Shown here one piece after another: positions 1-8,478 of a stretch of DNA of 64,000 nucleotides. The translations under genes were made by a program, and so were the position numbers. Under the pieces are notes generated by a model. The model saw nothing but the letters and a program-made list of their open reading frames with translations. It did not search any database and had not been told where the DNA came from. The stretch is from Phycisphaerales bacterium UBA1161. GTDB taxonomy: Bacteria > Planctomycetota > Phycisphaerae > Tepidisphaerales > Tepidisphaeraceae. Each line of letters begins with the position of its first letter. Position 1 is the stretch's first letter. The stretch spans positions 207 to 64,206 of the forward strand of contig DBZL01000071.1 of the NCBI GenBank assembly GCA_002311745.1, written 5' to 3'.

Positions 1-19
1 GCTGGATCACCTCCTTTCT
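1..19 (+). rRNA. rrs: 16S ribosomal RNA, 3' end only (partial)
   Basis: The first bases match the conserved 3' terminus of 16S rRNA (ggatcacctcctttct), with the anti-Shine-Dalgarno core CCTCC at 10-14. The rest of the gene lies upstream of the window. A 7-bp inverted repeat (16-22 with 29-35) straddles the end and could be part of a processing stem. No tRNA-Ile/Ala and no 23S start follow; a strong hairpin terminator comes instead at 167-205. The exact mature end within about 3 nt is not certain. Confidence 0.9.
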
Positions 20-166
20 AAAGGATTATTTAGAACACGCCCGGTGCGAACCGGAGTGAAACGGTCAACACAGCCTCGCCCGCCCCGAGCTTGTCGAAGG
101 GTGGGATGGGCAGCGGTGACGCTGCCGATTGGCTTTCCGACTATTCACTTGTCAAAGATCCAACGC

Positions 167-205
167 AAAGCCCAGTCCCGGCGCGCCGGGACTGGGCTTT
201 TGTGT
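167..205 (+). terminator. Rho-independent terminator closing the 16S transcript
   Basis: A 34-nt perfect palindrome: 167-180 pairs with 187-200 (14 bp, very GC-rich) around a GCGCGC loop, followed by a T-rich stretch (tttt at 198-201, then gtgtt). It lies about 150 nt past the 16S end, so the small-subunit rRNA appears to be transcribed as its own unit. Being symmetrical, it could also stop minus-strand transcripts arriving from the glycosyltransferase gene. Confidence 0.85.
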
Positions 206-225
206 TGTCATGGCGGACGCCGCGG

Positions 226-306
226 GGTTTTGGCCGTCGATGCGCACGGCGCCTTTTCGGATCTTTCGCACGGCCTCGCTGTTGGAAGCGGCCAGACCGG
301 CCAAGC
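226..306 (-). pseudogene. Remnant of a tyrS 3' region (S4-domain fragment)
   Basis: On the minus strand, 298 to 233 translates to GLAASNSEAVRK..GAVRIDG, nearly the same as the S4-like C-terminal domain of the intact TyrS encoded at 2070-3275 (GLAASNSEAMRK..GAVRIDG). DNA similarity stretches over about 80 bp and is lost on both sides. There is no catalytic domain and no start. Differences from the intact copy are often synonymous, so this looks like the leftover of a diverged tyrS, not a recent copy. It sits between the 16S terminator and the glycosyltransferase gene. Confidence 0.75.
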
Positions 307-360
307 CCTGTGATCGGCCGCCACAATCCGTTGAAATCTCCAATTCCAATCACCGGGTCA

Positions 361-1956
361 TTATTGGGCCGCGGGCAAACTGCTGGAATTTCCGATATCG
401 GTGTGATCGGCGTCCGAGGGGGCAGGGGCTGGATCGCGGCGATAGGCGTAGACCACAAAAAAGGCCGGACCCATTGGATAGGACGAATTGTCCCGAACGC
501 CCGCCGGGAAAAATTCGCCCGTTTCCCTCCATCGCCCGCCCAGCCACTTGATTGTCGCATCGGTATCGATCGGATTGATCAGTAAAAGTGAGATGGAATC
601 TCGCTCGGCCGGACTCATCACGTTGTGGTAATCCAGCGTCATCACCTCAGGGGTTGTCGCCTTGGCGGCAAAGTAGACGGGTGTGCAGCAATAGATGACG
701 TCCGACGGTCGCGCGACCGACTTCACAAACCGGGCGACGGCCTGCGGATCGTTTTGCTTCCATTCCAGGATTGCTTTGGCCAGGTGTCCGGGCAATCCAT
801 AGCAGGTCAGCAGTGCAGCGGCGGAGGCCAGGATCAGGCCGGCGCGCGAACCGGGCAATTCCATCAGGCGATCCAGACAAGCGCAAAAGCAGACGAGCGT
901 GGGGAGGAACATCATCCACGCGTAGTAAGACGGAAAATGGCCGGCGGCGACCATCGTGGTTGGAATGACGATGGAAAAAAGGACGGCCCCAATCGCCCAC
1001 CGCCGAGCCGCCCCGTGTCCGCGAAAAATCGGCGTGACCAGCGCCATCCCGCCCAATCCGACCAGCAGGACGAGCGAGGGAAATGCGTTGCCTTTGAACG
1101 ATAAAAGTTCTTCCAGGTCGAGCGAAGCTCGCATGGGACCGCTGGCGAATTCCATGGTGAACCGGATGACCCGGGGCAGGACGTGCTCAAAATGCAATAT
1201 TCCCACCATGGCGGCCGCGCCGATGATGATGCCGGCACCGACGATGATCAGATCGGGCAGCAGTCGCCAGCCGCCCATCAGCAGCACGACCAGGGAGGCG
1301 GCGGCGGCGAAGGGAATGTTCTGAAGTCCAGCCGCCGGCAGTAATGCGGCTGTCAACACCAGTGCCATGCGGCGGACTTTGGAGTTGGCAATGGTAAATT
1401 CCAGATACAATATCGCGCACACAAGCATGCCCAGCACGTCGTAGCGCGCGGATCGATAATCAAACGATATTCCATAATTGCAGAGCAGCGCCACCGCAAG
1501 CACCACTTTCGCCCAGCGGGTTGTGACCAATCCCGACCGGCGGGAGGCGGCGATGACACAGGCAACGACGGCAACCATCAGGACATAGTTCAGCGACCTG
1601 GCCACCAGCAGACCGACGCCCAGGATGCGGAACCAGGCGGCCAGGAGCAGCGGATAAAGCGGCGAAGTGCCGCTATAGATTTCGTGGCGTCCCATCACCG
1701 ACTGGGCGCTGGACGTGAAGCCGCGACCGGTCACCAAATTGACGGCGGGGTCGCTGAACCAGACCTCGTCCTGCCACGCCCGAGGACTGCGCGTCCCCGT
1801 CGCCAGATTCACCAGAACAAACGCGACGCACATAAAAAGGAGCAGAAGCGTGGTGAGGGTATCTCTCGTGGCGGGCCTGCCCGGAAGCGCAGCTACCCTT
1901 GTGGAGGCGCCCGGCAAATTCGACGGAAGATGCGAAGGATTTGCCTCGTTGCTCAT
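361..1956 (-). CDS. Polytopic membrane protein, GT39/ArnT-like glycosyltransferase (GT-C fold)
   Basis: A 531-residue protein with a short polar N-terminus, a first membrane helix near residues 34-53 and about ten more hydrophobic segments. After the first helix comes WQDEVWFSDPAV, an acidic loop in the place where GT-C enzymes (protein mannosyltransferase/ArnT types) hold catalytic acids, followed by SGTSPLYPLLLAAWF, typical of the family. Such enzymes move sugars from polyprenyl-phosphate carriers to lipid or protein acceptors on the outer face of the membrane. The acceptor cannot be told. The gene lies downstream of tyrS on the same strand and is bounded on the other side by a tyrS remnant, so it looks inserted. 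The start is ATG 1956. Confidence 0.7.
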   Translation of the reverse strand: MSNEANPSHLPSNLPGASTRVAALPGRPATRDTLTTLLLLFMCVAFVLVNLATGTRSPRAWQDEVWFSDPAVNLVTGRGFTSSAQSVMGRHEIYSGTSPLYPLLLAAWFRILGVGLLVARSLNYVLMVAVVACVIAASRRSGLVTTRWAKVVLAVALLCNYGISFDYRSARYDVLGMLVCAILYLEFTIANSKVRRMALVLTAALLPAAGLQNIPFAAAASLVVLLMGGWRLLPDLIIVGAGIIIGAAAMVGILHFEHVLPRVIRFTMEFASGPMRASLDLEELLSFKGNAFPSLVLLVGLGGMALVTPIFRGHGAARRWAIGAVLFSIVIPTTMVAAGHFPSYYAWMMFLPTLVCFCACLDRLMELPGSRAGLILASAAALLTCYGLPGHLAKAILEWKQNDPQAVARFVKSVARPSDVIYCCTPVYFAAKATTPEVMTLDYHNVMSPAERDSISLLLINPIDTDATIKWLGGRWRETGEFFPAGVRDNSSYPMGPAFFVVYAYRRDPAPAPSDADHTDIGNSSSLPAAQ

Positions 1957-2069
1957 AGGTCCACTTTGGTCCCCCCCGCAACATCAGGATAAAAGTCAGC
2001 CATACCGCCGTCAAGCTCACCCGATCGGCGAGGGCAAAAGCAGTTGCGGCGTCAGGAGGACGACGCCTT

Positions 2070-3275
2070 CTATCCAGGAATGAGCCTGGCAAACTTACGA
2101 TTCCCCAGTTGCAGCACCACTGGCTTGTCGAAGGCATACTCCTTTTGCGGATCGGTCACCTTTTCGCCATCGATGCGCACGGCGCCTTCCTTCATTTTTC
2201 GCATGGCCTCGCTGTTGGAGGCGGCCAAGCCGGTCTGAACAAGCAGTGGGGCCAATTTTTTCGCTGCTTTGGTTACGGGAAACTCGGGGATTTGGTCCGG
2301 CACGCCGCCGTGCGTAGCTTTGACAAACTCCGCTTCGGCCGCCTCCGCGGCCGCGGCGCCGTGCAGCCACGCCACCATCCGCCGCGCCAAATCCGCCTTG
2401 GCGTTGCGCGGTTCGGATTGAATCCTCGGCAAGAATTCCTCGCGCCCCACCTCCGTCAAAAGCGTGTAATAATTTTCCAGCAGTGCATCGGGCAGCTTCA
2501 TGATCTTGCCGAACATTCCGTCCGGACCGCCGGGTGGATCGGTCACGCCGATGTAGTTCCCCTTGCTCTTGGACATCTTCATGACCCCGTCGGTGCCGAT
2601 CAGCAGCGGCGTCACCATCACCACCTGCGCTTCCTTGCCCTCCTCCTTCATGAACTCGCGGCCGACGAGATTGTTGAACAGTTGATCGCTGCCGCCCATC
2701 TCCACGTCCGCATTGATGATCACGCTGTCCCAGCCCTGCAGCAGCGGATACAAAAATTCGTGAATGCGGATGTCCCCCCCGGAGACGTAGCGTTCCTTGA
2801 ACGTGTCGCGCTCGAGCATCTGGGCGACCGATTTTCGGCTGGCCAGGCGGATGATCTCCAGCAGATTCATCGCTCCCAGCCACTCGCCGTTCCAGCGCAC
2901 TTCCAGATGGTCCGGATCGGTCAGCAGGATTTTCCCGATCTGGGTGACGTAGGTTTCGGCGTTGGCGTTGATCACCGCGCCGCTGAGGACCGGCCGCGTG
3001 GAATCCCGCCCGGAGGGGTCGCCCACGCGGGCCGTGTAATCCCCGATGATCAGCACCGCCTTGTGACCCAGTTCCTGGAACTGGCGGATGGCCTTCAGCG
3101 GCACCGCGTGCCCCAGCGTCACGTCCGGGGCCGTGGGGTCCATCCCCAGCTTGATGCGCAGCGGTTTGCCCGTCTTGGCACTGGCTTCCAGCTTGCGGCG
3201 CAAATCCTGCTCGGTGAGGATGCGCTCGCAGCGGCGCGACAGAAGCTGAATCTGCTGGTCGATGGAGAGCGACAT
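2070..3275 (-). CDS. tyrS: Tyrosyl-tRNA synthetase
   Basis: Charges tRNA-Tyr with tyrosine in the cytoplasm. The class I signatures are present: a HIGH-type motif in DPTAPDVTLGHAVPL near residue 45, and MKMSKSKGN for KMSKS. The C-terminal S4-like RNA-binding domain ends the protein. Length with the chosen start (ATG 3275, MSLSIDQQIQLL) is 401 residues, usual for the family; the frame stays open 38 codons further upstream, but that part runs through a REP-like palindrome and is not family-like. A weak 6-bp hairpin (2048-2053 with 2062-2067) lies just past the stop. Confidence 0.96.
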   Translation of the reverse strand: MSLSIDQQIQLLSRRCERILTEQDLRRKLEASAKTGKPLRIKLGMDPTAPDVTLGHAVPLKAIRQFQELGHKAVLIIGDYTARVGDPSGRDSTRPVLSGAVINANAETYVTQIGKILLTDPDHLEVRWNGEWLGAMNLLEIIRLASRKSVAQMLERDTFKERYVSGGDIRIHEFLYPLLQGWDSVIINADVEMGGSDQLFNNLVGREFMKEEGKEAQVVMVTPLLIGTDGVMKMSKSKGNYIGVTDPPGGPDGMFGKIMKLPDALLENYYTLLTEVGREEFLPRIQSEPRNAKADLARRMVAWLHGAAAAEAAEAEFVKATHGGVPDQIPEFPVTKAAKKLAPLLVQTGLAASNSEAMRKMKEGAVRIDGEKVTDPQKEYAFDKPVVLQLGNRKFARLIPG

Positions 3276-3340
3276 GGTTGGCGCGAATTGTATGAAGGCG
3301 GGTAGACCGCGCCAACCGACGACCGGGGGCGAGGAAACGC

Positions 3341-3417
3341 GCGTCGCAAGCGACGCGGCTAACCTTTGGGAGAAATGGGAATAGTGCATCGCTGATTAGC
3401 CGCGTCGCTTGCGACGC
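3341..3417. repeat. Pair of inverted REP-like palindromes upstream of the RAYT gene
   Basis: Unit 1 (3341-3362) is a 16-nt palindrome GCGTCGC-AA-GCGACGC followed by the asymmetric tail GGCTAA. Unit 2 (3396-3417) is its exact reverse complement, 33 nt away. This head-to-head pairing of a small palindrome plus a short asymmetric tail is the design of bacterial REP/BIME sequences. The same design stands in front of the second RAYT gene at 42842-42900. A decayed unit (gtgacgcggttgg) may lie just after the gene at 4010-4022. Confidence 0.8.
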
Positions 3418-3444
3418 GTGGCCGACCGCGTATCCTCATACGAA

Positions 3445-4014
3445 TTGATCCTCGCAAGCCATGTCATCTTGAGCACCTACGGTTTTTGGCTCCCCAACGA
3501 CCCCAGAGGATCCTGGTCGCGCTTTGTCGCGTCCTGGGAATTATTCATGCACGGCAAGGCAACCAAAGTGGAGGTCCGACATTCCGTAGCGCATGTTGTG
3601 CACGACATCAATCAACGTCGCGCGGCCAAGGCGGCAATGAAATATCCGCCGGTTCGCTTCACCGGCATTCAGGCCGCCTGCGTCGCGCGCGGATTTGCCA
3701 CGGCCATACAAGAGGGGCGTTATATTTTTTACGCATGCTGCATCCTGCCTGAACATGTCCACCTGGTCGTGGCCGATCACGCGCGGCCGGTTCGGCAAAT
3801 CGTGGGACATCTGAAGGCGAATGCGGTTCGCCAACTGCGCGAGGAGAATTTGTATCCCGGCGAAGCGCCTTCGCCTTGGGGACGCGGGTGCTGGGCGGTT
3901 TATCTGTATAGCGAGGCGGACACCCTGCGGTCGGTTCGATACGTGGAAAATAATCCGCTGAAGGAGGCGAAGCGAAAGCAGGTTTGGTCGTTTGTCACGC
4001 CTTTGGCGCCGTGA
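3445..4014 (+). CDS. REP-associated tyrosine transposase (RAYT, Y1/HUH family), copy 1
   Basis: A 189-residue single-domain Y1 transposase relative. The HUH metal-binding motif is EHVHLVV in CCILPEHVHLVV, and the likely catalytic tyrosine is in VRYVENNPLKEAKR near the C-terminus. The N-terminal block STYGFWLPNDPRGSW is shared with copy 2 (42928-43518), about half identical overall. RAYTs cut and join single-stranded REP hairpins. I chose TTG 3445 since it lines up with ATG 42928 of copy 2; a TTG at 3409 lies inside the palindrome. No terminal repeats of an IS element are seen, as expected for a domesticated RAYT. Confidence 0.8.
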   Translation: MILASHVILSTYGFWLPNDPRGSWSRFVASWELFMHGKATKVEVRHSVAHVVHDINQRRAAKAAMKYPPVRFTGIQAACVARGFATAIQEGRYIFYACCILPEHVHLVVADHARPVRQIVGHLKANAVRQLREENLYPGEAPSPWGRGCWAVYLYSEADTLRSVRYVENNPLKEAKRKQVWSFVTPLAP

Positions 4015-4066
4015 CGCGGTTGGACACGCGTTCCGGCGGTACAATGTATCCCAACAGGGAACGCAC

Positions 4067-4324
4067 ATGGCCAGGAAGAAACGACGACTGGAAAGACGGC
4101 ATCACGTCAGTTGCAGCATGAAGGTGCTGGAGTTGAACAAGGCGGGCAGTTCAATCCGCTTCGTGATCAGTTCGCGCGACGGACGACTGGGGGAAATTGT
4201 GTTGGGGCGCGGATCGATCGCCTGGCGCGGCGGGCACAAGTGGACGGGCAAGACTTGGCGCTGGTCGCGCTTTGCCGAGATCATGAACGGCATCATCAGC
4301 GGGGAAATCGGCCCGCGGCCGTAA
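4067..4324 (+). CDS. Small basic protein of unknown function
   Basis: 85 residues starting at ATG 4067. The N-terminus is very basic (ARKKRRLERRHH); the rest has a compact beta-like pattern with SIRFVISSRDGRLGEIVLG and a Trp-rich end, GHKWTGKTWRWSRFAEIMN. I do not recognise a family; it lacks a signal peptide and membrane segments. It ends 3 nt before the stop of the convergent nadB. The ORF is open upstream to 3992, inside the RAYT gene, but the ATG with basic start is more likely. The order of residues looks protein-like, not a shadow frame, since no competing gene lies here. Confidence 0.55.
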   Translation: MARKKRRLERRHHVSCSMKVLELNKAGSSIRFVISSRDGRLGEIVLGRGSIAWRGGHKWTGKTWRWSRFAEIMNGIISGEIGPRP

Positions 4325-4327
4325 ACG

Positions 4328-6010
4328 CTAGACGTGATTGGAGTCGATCGGCTTGGGGATCGGCGTGTCCATGGGGCGACGCCATAGCAGGTGCATCCGC
4401 CAGTGGTTGTCATCCACCTCCGGAAAATCCAGGCGATAATGCGCGCCGCGGCTCTCGGCGCGCGTGTAGGCGGCGGTGGTGATTAGAAAACAAACCGTGA
4501 GCATGTTCTGCAATTCCCAGCCGGCCACGGCGTCCTCGGCGCCGCCGGCCGGTGAAAACGTCTTGTCCATCACGTAGCGGCTCCAAAACGCGATGATCTC
4601 GCGCGTCTCGGCCAGCCGATCGCCCGTGCGCTCGATCCCGACGTTTCGCCACATCACGCTGCGCAGACTGCTCTTGACGTCCGTCAAATCCAGCTCGGTT
4701 TTGGCCGACGGCGGGATTTGGTGCTCCAGGTGATGGGGGAATTTGACCTCGTTGGCCATCGCCCAGCGGGCGGCATCGGCGCCGGCGCGGGCGCCGAAGG
4801 CCAGGCCCTCCAGCAGGGAATTGCTGGCCAGGCGATTGGCGCCGTGCAAGCCGCTGCAGCCGGCTTCTCCGGCGGCGTACAAGCCGCTCAGACTCGTGCG
4901 GCCCACCGTGTCGCAGTCCACGCCGCCGATCATGTAATGCGTCGCCGGATGGATCGGGATCAGATCCCGGCTCGGATCGATGTCGAACTGCGCCAAAAGC
5001 TGGGCCAGTTGCGGAAAACGCTTCTTGAACGGCTCGACCGGCAGGTGCCGAACGTCCAGGTAAACGTGGGAAAAATTGGTTTTGCGGATTTGCTCGACGA
5101 TGGCGCGGCTGACGACGTCGCGGGGCGCCAACTCGCCGGAGGGATGATAATCCCTCATAAAGCGCCGGCCGTGGCGATCCACCAGATACGCCCCTTCGCC
5201 GCGGACGGCCTCGGTGATCAGCGTCCGGCTGGCCCCCGCGACGTACAGCGTCGTGGGATGAAACTGCACCATCTCCATGTCCGCCAGCGTCGTGCCGGCG
5301 CGGTAGGCCATGGCCTGCCCATCCGCGGTGGCGATCTTGGGATTGGTCGATTCACGATACAGCTGCCCCGCCCCGCCGCTGGCCAGGATGGTGCGCTTGG
5401 CCCAGATCAGGTTCACTTCGCCCTTGATCAGAGCCAGCGCTCCGACGCATTGGCCCTGGTCAGTGAGAAGGTCGATAGCAAACGACATCTCCGAAACGCG
5501 AATGGATTCGCGCCCTCGGACGGCGTTGATGAGGGTTTGGGCCAGCTCTTTTCCCGTGGCATCGCCGGCGGCGTGAATGATGCGGGCGAAACTGTGCCCC
5601 CCTTCCAGGCCAAACGACAGGTCGTAGGCGTTGCCGGTTTTTTTATCGAAATGCGCGCCCCAGGAGAGCAGTTCCAGGACGCGCTGGGGGCCTTCCTCGA
5701 TGACGATGCGGACGGCCTGCTCGTTGCACAAGCCGGCGCCGCAGAGCAGGGTGTCCTTGACGTGCGATTCGACGCTGTCGGCCGGCTGCAGCACGGCGGC
5801 GATGCCGCCCTGGGCGTACCAGGTGTTGGATTGATCGATGGTGTCCTTGGTGAGGATGAGGACGTCGGCGCCGGCTTCGGCCGCGGCGATGGCCGAGCGC
5901 AACCCCGCCACGCCCCCGCCGATGACCAGCACGTCCGCCATCTGCTGAGGCAGACGCGAGGCTTTGAACGGGACCAGGTATCGGCGTTGAGTCAAAGGCT
6001 CGAACATCAT
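4328..6010 (-). CDS. nadB: L-aspartate oxidase
   Basis: FAD enzyme that oxidises L-aspartate to iminoaspartate, the first step of de novo NAD synthesis. The dinucleotide-binding GGGVAG lies near residue 31 after VLVIGG, followed by the family blocks SNTWYAQGGIAAV, GLEGGHSFARIIHAAGD, QFHPTTLY and EAVRGEGAYLVD. About 560 residues, slightly long because of the N-terminal lead (MFEPLTQRRYLVPF) and a tail past the helical domain. The start is joined to the stop of nuoC (TGATG), so the two are translationally coupled; GTG 6013 is one codon earlier. nadA and nadC are not in the window. Confidence 0.93.
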   Translation of the reverse strand: MMFEPLTQRRYLVPFKASRLPQQMADVLVIGGGVAGLRSAIAAAEAGADVLILTKDTIDQSNTWYAQGGIAAVLQPADSVESHVKDTLLCGAGLCNEQAVRIVIEEGPQRVLELLSWGAHFDKKTGNAYDLSFGLEGGHSFARIIHAAGDATGKELAQTLINAVRGRESIRVSEMSFAIDLLTDQGQCVGALALIKGEVNLIWAKRTILASGGAGQLYRESTNPKIATADGQAMAYRAGTTLADMEMVQFHPTTLYVAGASRTLITEAVRGEGAYLVDRHGRRFMRDYHPSGELAPRDVVSRAIVEQIRKTNFSHVYLDVRHLPVEPFKKRFPQLAQLLAQFDIDPSRDLIPIHPATHYMIGGVDCDTVGRTSLSGLYAAGEAGCSGLHGANRLASNSLLEGLAFGARAGADAARWAMANEVKFPHHLEHQIPPSAKTELDLTDVKSSLRSVMWRNVGIERTGDRLAETREIIAFWSRYVMDKTFSPAGGAEDAVAGWELQNMLTVCFLITTAAYTRAESRGAHYRLDFPEVDDNHWRMHLLWRRPMDTPIPKPIDSNHV

Positions 6011-6588
6011 CACGCCCCTTCGCGCGTGACGATCTTGAAATCCTCGCGCTCACCGACGCCGCGAAGCGGATAATCCTTGCGCAGCGGATAGCTGCCAAAA
6101 CCGTTCCAGGTGAGCAGGCGGCGCAGGTCGGGATGCCCGATGAAGATGATGCCGAACATGTCGTAGACTTCGCGTTCCATCCACTCGGCCCCGGGCCACA
6201 CGCCGCAGACGCTGTCCAGCCGCAGGCCCGGATCGCCCTTCTCGATCACCTCTTCATCGCGCAGGGCGGTTTTCGGCGCGGTGCTCTGCGTCGGGTCGAG
6301 AAAGACCTTGAGCCACAGGCGATGGTTGCGGCTGACGCTGGTCAGGCCGTAGTTGACCGCGAAGCGATGCTCGGTTCCCGGATAATTCAGGTAATCCACG
6401 CCGTTCAGCTCAGCCAGCATGTCGTAGCGCAGGTCCGGATCATCCCGCAAGAACGTGCAGACCGGCACGATGTGCTCGCGCGGCACGACGACGGTCACCA
6501 TGTCCCGCAATTCCCCGACGAAAAACTGGATCTCGGGGAATTTGGACTTCAGGGGTTGCAGGGCGGGATGGTTGATGGTTCGCGGCAT
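6010..6588 (-). CDS. nuoC: NADH-quinone oxidoreductase subunit C
   Basis: The 30-kDa subunit of respiratory complex I. The family signature is clear: WMEREVYDMFGIIFIGHPDLRR, then LLTWNGFGSYPLRKDYPLRG. With ATG 6588 (MPRTINHPALQP) it has 192 residues, normal for NuoC; a GTG at 6636 would add 16. No other nuo gene is near, which is odd because nuoC normally sits in nuoABCD. It lies between murG (about 90 nt upstream) and nadB (stop-start overlap), so it belongs to this minus-strand transcript. Complex I partners must be elsewhere on the chromosome. Confidence 0.9.
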   Translation of the reverse strand: MPRTINHPALQPLKSKFPEIQFFVGELRDMVTVVVPREHIVPVCTFLRDDPDLRYDMLAELNGVDYLNYPGTEHRFAVNYGLTSVSRNHRLWLKVFLDPTQSTAPKTALRDEEVIEKGDPGLRLDSVCGVWPGAEWMEREVYDMFGIIFIGHPDLRRLLTWNGFGSYPLRKDYPLRGVGEREDFKIVTREGA

Positions 6589-6674
6589 AAGCGGCTTCGT
6601 CGGAGCCGGGAGATTGTTGGACAGATCGCGCGTCACGTCAAGAATGCCCTGCGGCGGCGCGGACGCGATCGGAA

Positions 6675-7775
6675 CTATTTGACCACCTCGGCGATGACGG
6701 CGGCGACGGCGTCGGCGGCGTCGGGGCGGCCTAGCTTGCGGGCGGCATCGGACATCGCCTGGCGCTTGGGGGCATCGTACAGCAGCGATTCCAGAATCGG
6801 CCGCAGCTTGCTGGCGTTCTTGGCCGCGTCCTTCTCATCATCCACCAAAATGGCCGCGCCGGCATCGGCCAGGGTTTGCGCATTGGCGCGTTGGTGCAGG
6901 TCCCGGTGAAAGGGATACGGCATGAGGATGGACGGCACACCGCAGGCGGTCAGCTCGGCACAACTGCTGGCCCCGGCGCGGCTCAGGGCCAGGTCCGCCA
7001 CCGCCCACACATCCGCCATCGCCGGCGTGAAGTCGATCACGCGCGCCGCGACGGCTCTTTCCCGATATCCGCGGCGGACCGCCTCGCCGTGCTCGCGTCC
7101 GGCCAGATGCAGAATCTGCCAGCCGTTGAGCGTGATGGTTCCGGCCAGCGCCAACATCGCTTCGTTGACCGTCATCGCTCCCAGCGAAGCGCCGGTGATC
7201 ACAAGCGTGTGGAGCATCGGGTCCAGTTCCAGGCGTGAGGCGGCCTGCTCGCGCGGCGGAAGCCGGCGGATGTCCCGGCGGATCGGACAGCCCGTCACCT
7301 TCAGCTTGTCGCGATGTTCCGCCGGCACGTGCTGGGGCGCGGCAAATTGGCAGCATACGGCCTTGGCGTAACGCATCAGATACTGATTGGCCTTGCCGGG
7401 AATGACGTCGGGGTTGAGCAGAACCGTGGGGATGCGGCGCAGGGCCGCCAACTTCACGGCGACGCCCGCGGCGTATCCGCCCAGCCCCACCACCGCGGCC
7501 GGCCGACGCTCCTTCAGCACCCGGCGCACCAGGTCCTTGGTGTCGCGCCAGCTTTTCCAGAATTTGAGCAATCCCCCCATCGACCGCCGCGGCGGCACGA
7601 TCGGCTGCGGCAGATATTCAAAGCCGGCCGGCTCCAGGATCACCCGGTCGATGTCGCGGGCAGTGCACAAAAACAACGACTTGGCATCCGGCAACCGATC
7701 GCGCAGGGCGTCGGCCACGGCGATGCCGGGATACAGATGCCCCCCCGTCCCGCCGCCGGCCAAAAGGATCGTCAT
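6675..7775 (-). CDS. murG: UDP-GlcNAc:undecaprenyl-PP-MurNAc-pentapeptide GlcNAc transferase
   Basis: Makes lipid II from lipid I at the inner face of the membrane in peptidoglycan synthesis. The N-terminal glycine loop GGGTGGHLYPG begins at residue 7; a second glycine-rich stretch is ITGASLGAMTVNEAM, and the UDP-GlcNAc site reads SRAGASSCAEL followed by GVPSILMPYP. 366 residues from ATG 7775, as expected. The reading frame is open further upstream but that part is a shadow of the thioredoxin gene. The usual murein cluster (ftsW, murC, murD) is absent, so the gene stands alone in a mixed operon. Confidence 0.95.
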   Translation of the reverse strand: MTILLAGGGTGGHLYPGIAVADALRDRLPDAKSLFLCTARDIDRVILEPAGFEYLPQPIVPPRRSMGGLLKFWKSWRDTKDLVRRVLKERRPAAVVGLGGYAAGVAVKLAALRRIPTVLLNPDVIPGKANQYLMRYAKAVCCQFAAPQHVPAEHRDKLKVTGCPIRRDIRRLPPREQAASRLELDPMLHTLVITGASLGAMTVNEAMLALAGTITLNGWQILHLAGREHGEAVRRGYRERAVAARVIDFTPAMADVWAVADLALSRAGASSCAELTACGVPSILMPYPFHRDLHQRANAQTLADAGAAILVDDEKDAAKNASKLRPILESLLYDAPKRQAMSDAARKLGRPDAADAVAAVIAEVVK

Positions 7776-7779
7776 GCAG

Positions 7780-7816
7780 GAAATGATAACAAATGATGAA
7801 TGCTGAATGATAAATG
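7780..7816. repeat. Heptamer-based low-complexity repeat
   Basis: Between the thioredoxin stop and the murG start lie successive 7-nt units of the type aatgatg, aatgctg, aatgata, aatggtg. The same 7-nt periodic style occurs at three other places in the window (18934-18987, 51324-51415, 62148-62215). The stretch has no coding value and is much AT-richer than its surroundings. Confidence 0.55.
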
Positions 7817-7857
7817 GTGAGTCAAAACAAACAAAAGACCGCTTCCCGCATTTCTTT

Positions 7858-8436
7858 TCAGTCTTTGTACTTTTGCCGCAAGCGAGGGCTGAGGCGCAGC
7901 ATGAGCTGGATGCGCTCGATTTCCGCAAGCCAATCGGCCAACGTGGCCGCCATTTCCTGCTTGTCCGGAGCGACGATGCCGGTCGGACAGGCCGGCCCCA
8001 GTTGCCGCTGCGCCATCGCGCGGTAGCGGTTGATCGTCCGATCGCCGTAGGCGGCGCAGAATTCAAAATCCTCGGCCAAGAACAGCGCCACGGGCACGCG
8101 ATCGCCGCCGTTGACGCGAACCCATTGCGACAGGTCGCGGTGCTGATCGCGGTCCAGCAAGCGCAGAGCGATCTTGGCCACATTGGCCTGGGCGATGCGA
8201 GCGATCAGCGGGCACTGCTGCACGCAGTCGCCGCACCAGATGCCGCTGACGATCAGCAGTTTCATCTCGCGCACGAATCCGCCGACCAACTGTTTCTGCG
8301 CGTCGGTGAGTGCGGCGGCATCGTACACCTGTTTCCAGCGGCGCTGCTGCTCGTCGGTTCCGGTTTGGACATAGCGATCGTACGGCAACGCTACGGCGAA
8401 TTTGTCGGATAAGAATGCGGTGTTCATATCGGACAT
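7858..8436 (-). CDS. Thioredoxin-family protein (probable thiol reductase)
   Basis: 192 residues from ATG 8436 (MSDMNTAF; ATG 8427 also possible). The active site is IWCGDCVQQCP with the redox pair CGDC at residues 68-71, after the strand MKLLIVSG. The cis-Pro region is GGDRVPVALFLAED. No signal peptide, so it is cytoplasmic. A long helical N-terminus (RWKQVYDAAALTDAQKQLV) and a helical C-terminus flank the fold, as in the group often annotated thioredoxin family protein in planctomycetes. It lies between the LPS-transport-like gene and murG with short gaps; what it reduces is unknown. Confidence 0.8.
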   Translation of the reverse strand: MSDMNTAFLSDKFAVALPYDRYVQTGTDEQQRRWKQVYDAAALTDAQKQLVGGFVREMKLLIVSGIWCGDCVQQCPLIARIAQANVAKIALRLLDRDQHRDLSQWVRVNGGDRVPVALFLAEDFEFCAAYGDRTINRYRAMAQRQLGPACPTGIVAPDKQEMAATLADWLAEIERIQLMLRLSPRLRQKYKD

Positions 8437-8478
8437 TCTAGGAAGCGCCGCCAACCGCCGCCAAGGCGTGTCGTGCGC

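Noticed and set aside
3409..3444. Upstream TTG start for RAYT copy 1
   Set aside because: It lies inside the REP-like palindrome, and TTG 3445 lines up with the start of copy 2.
4020..4045. Possible promoter TTGGAC / TACAAT before the small basic protein
   Set aside because: The spacer is only 14 nt, too short for a sigma-70 promoter.
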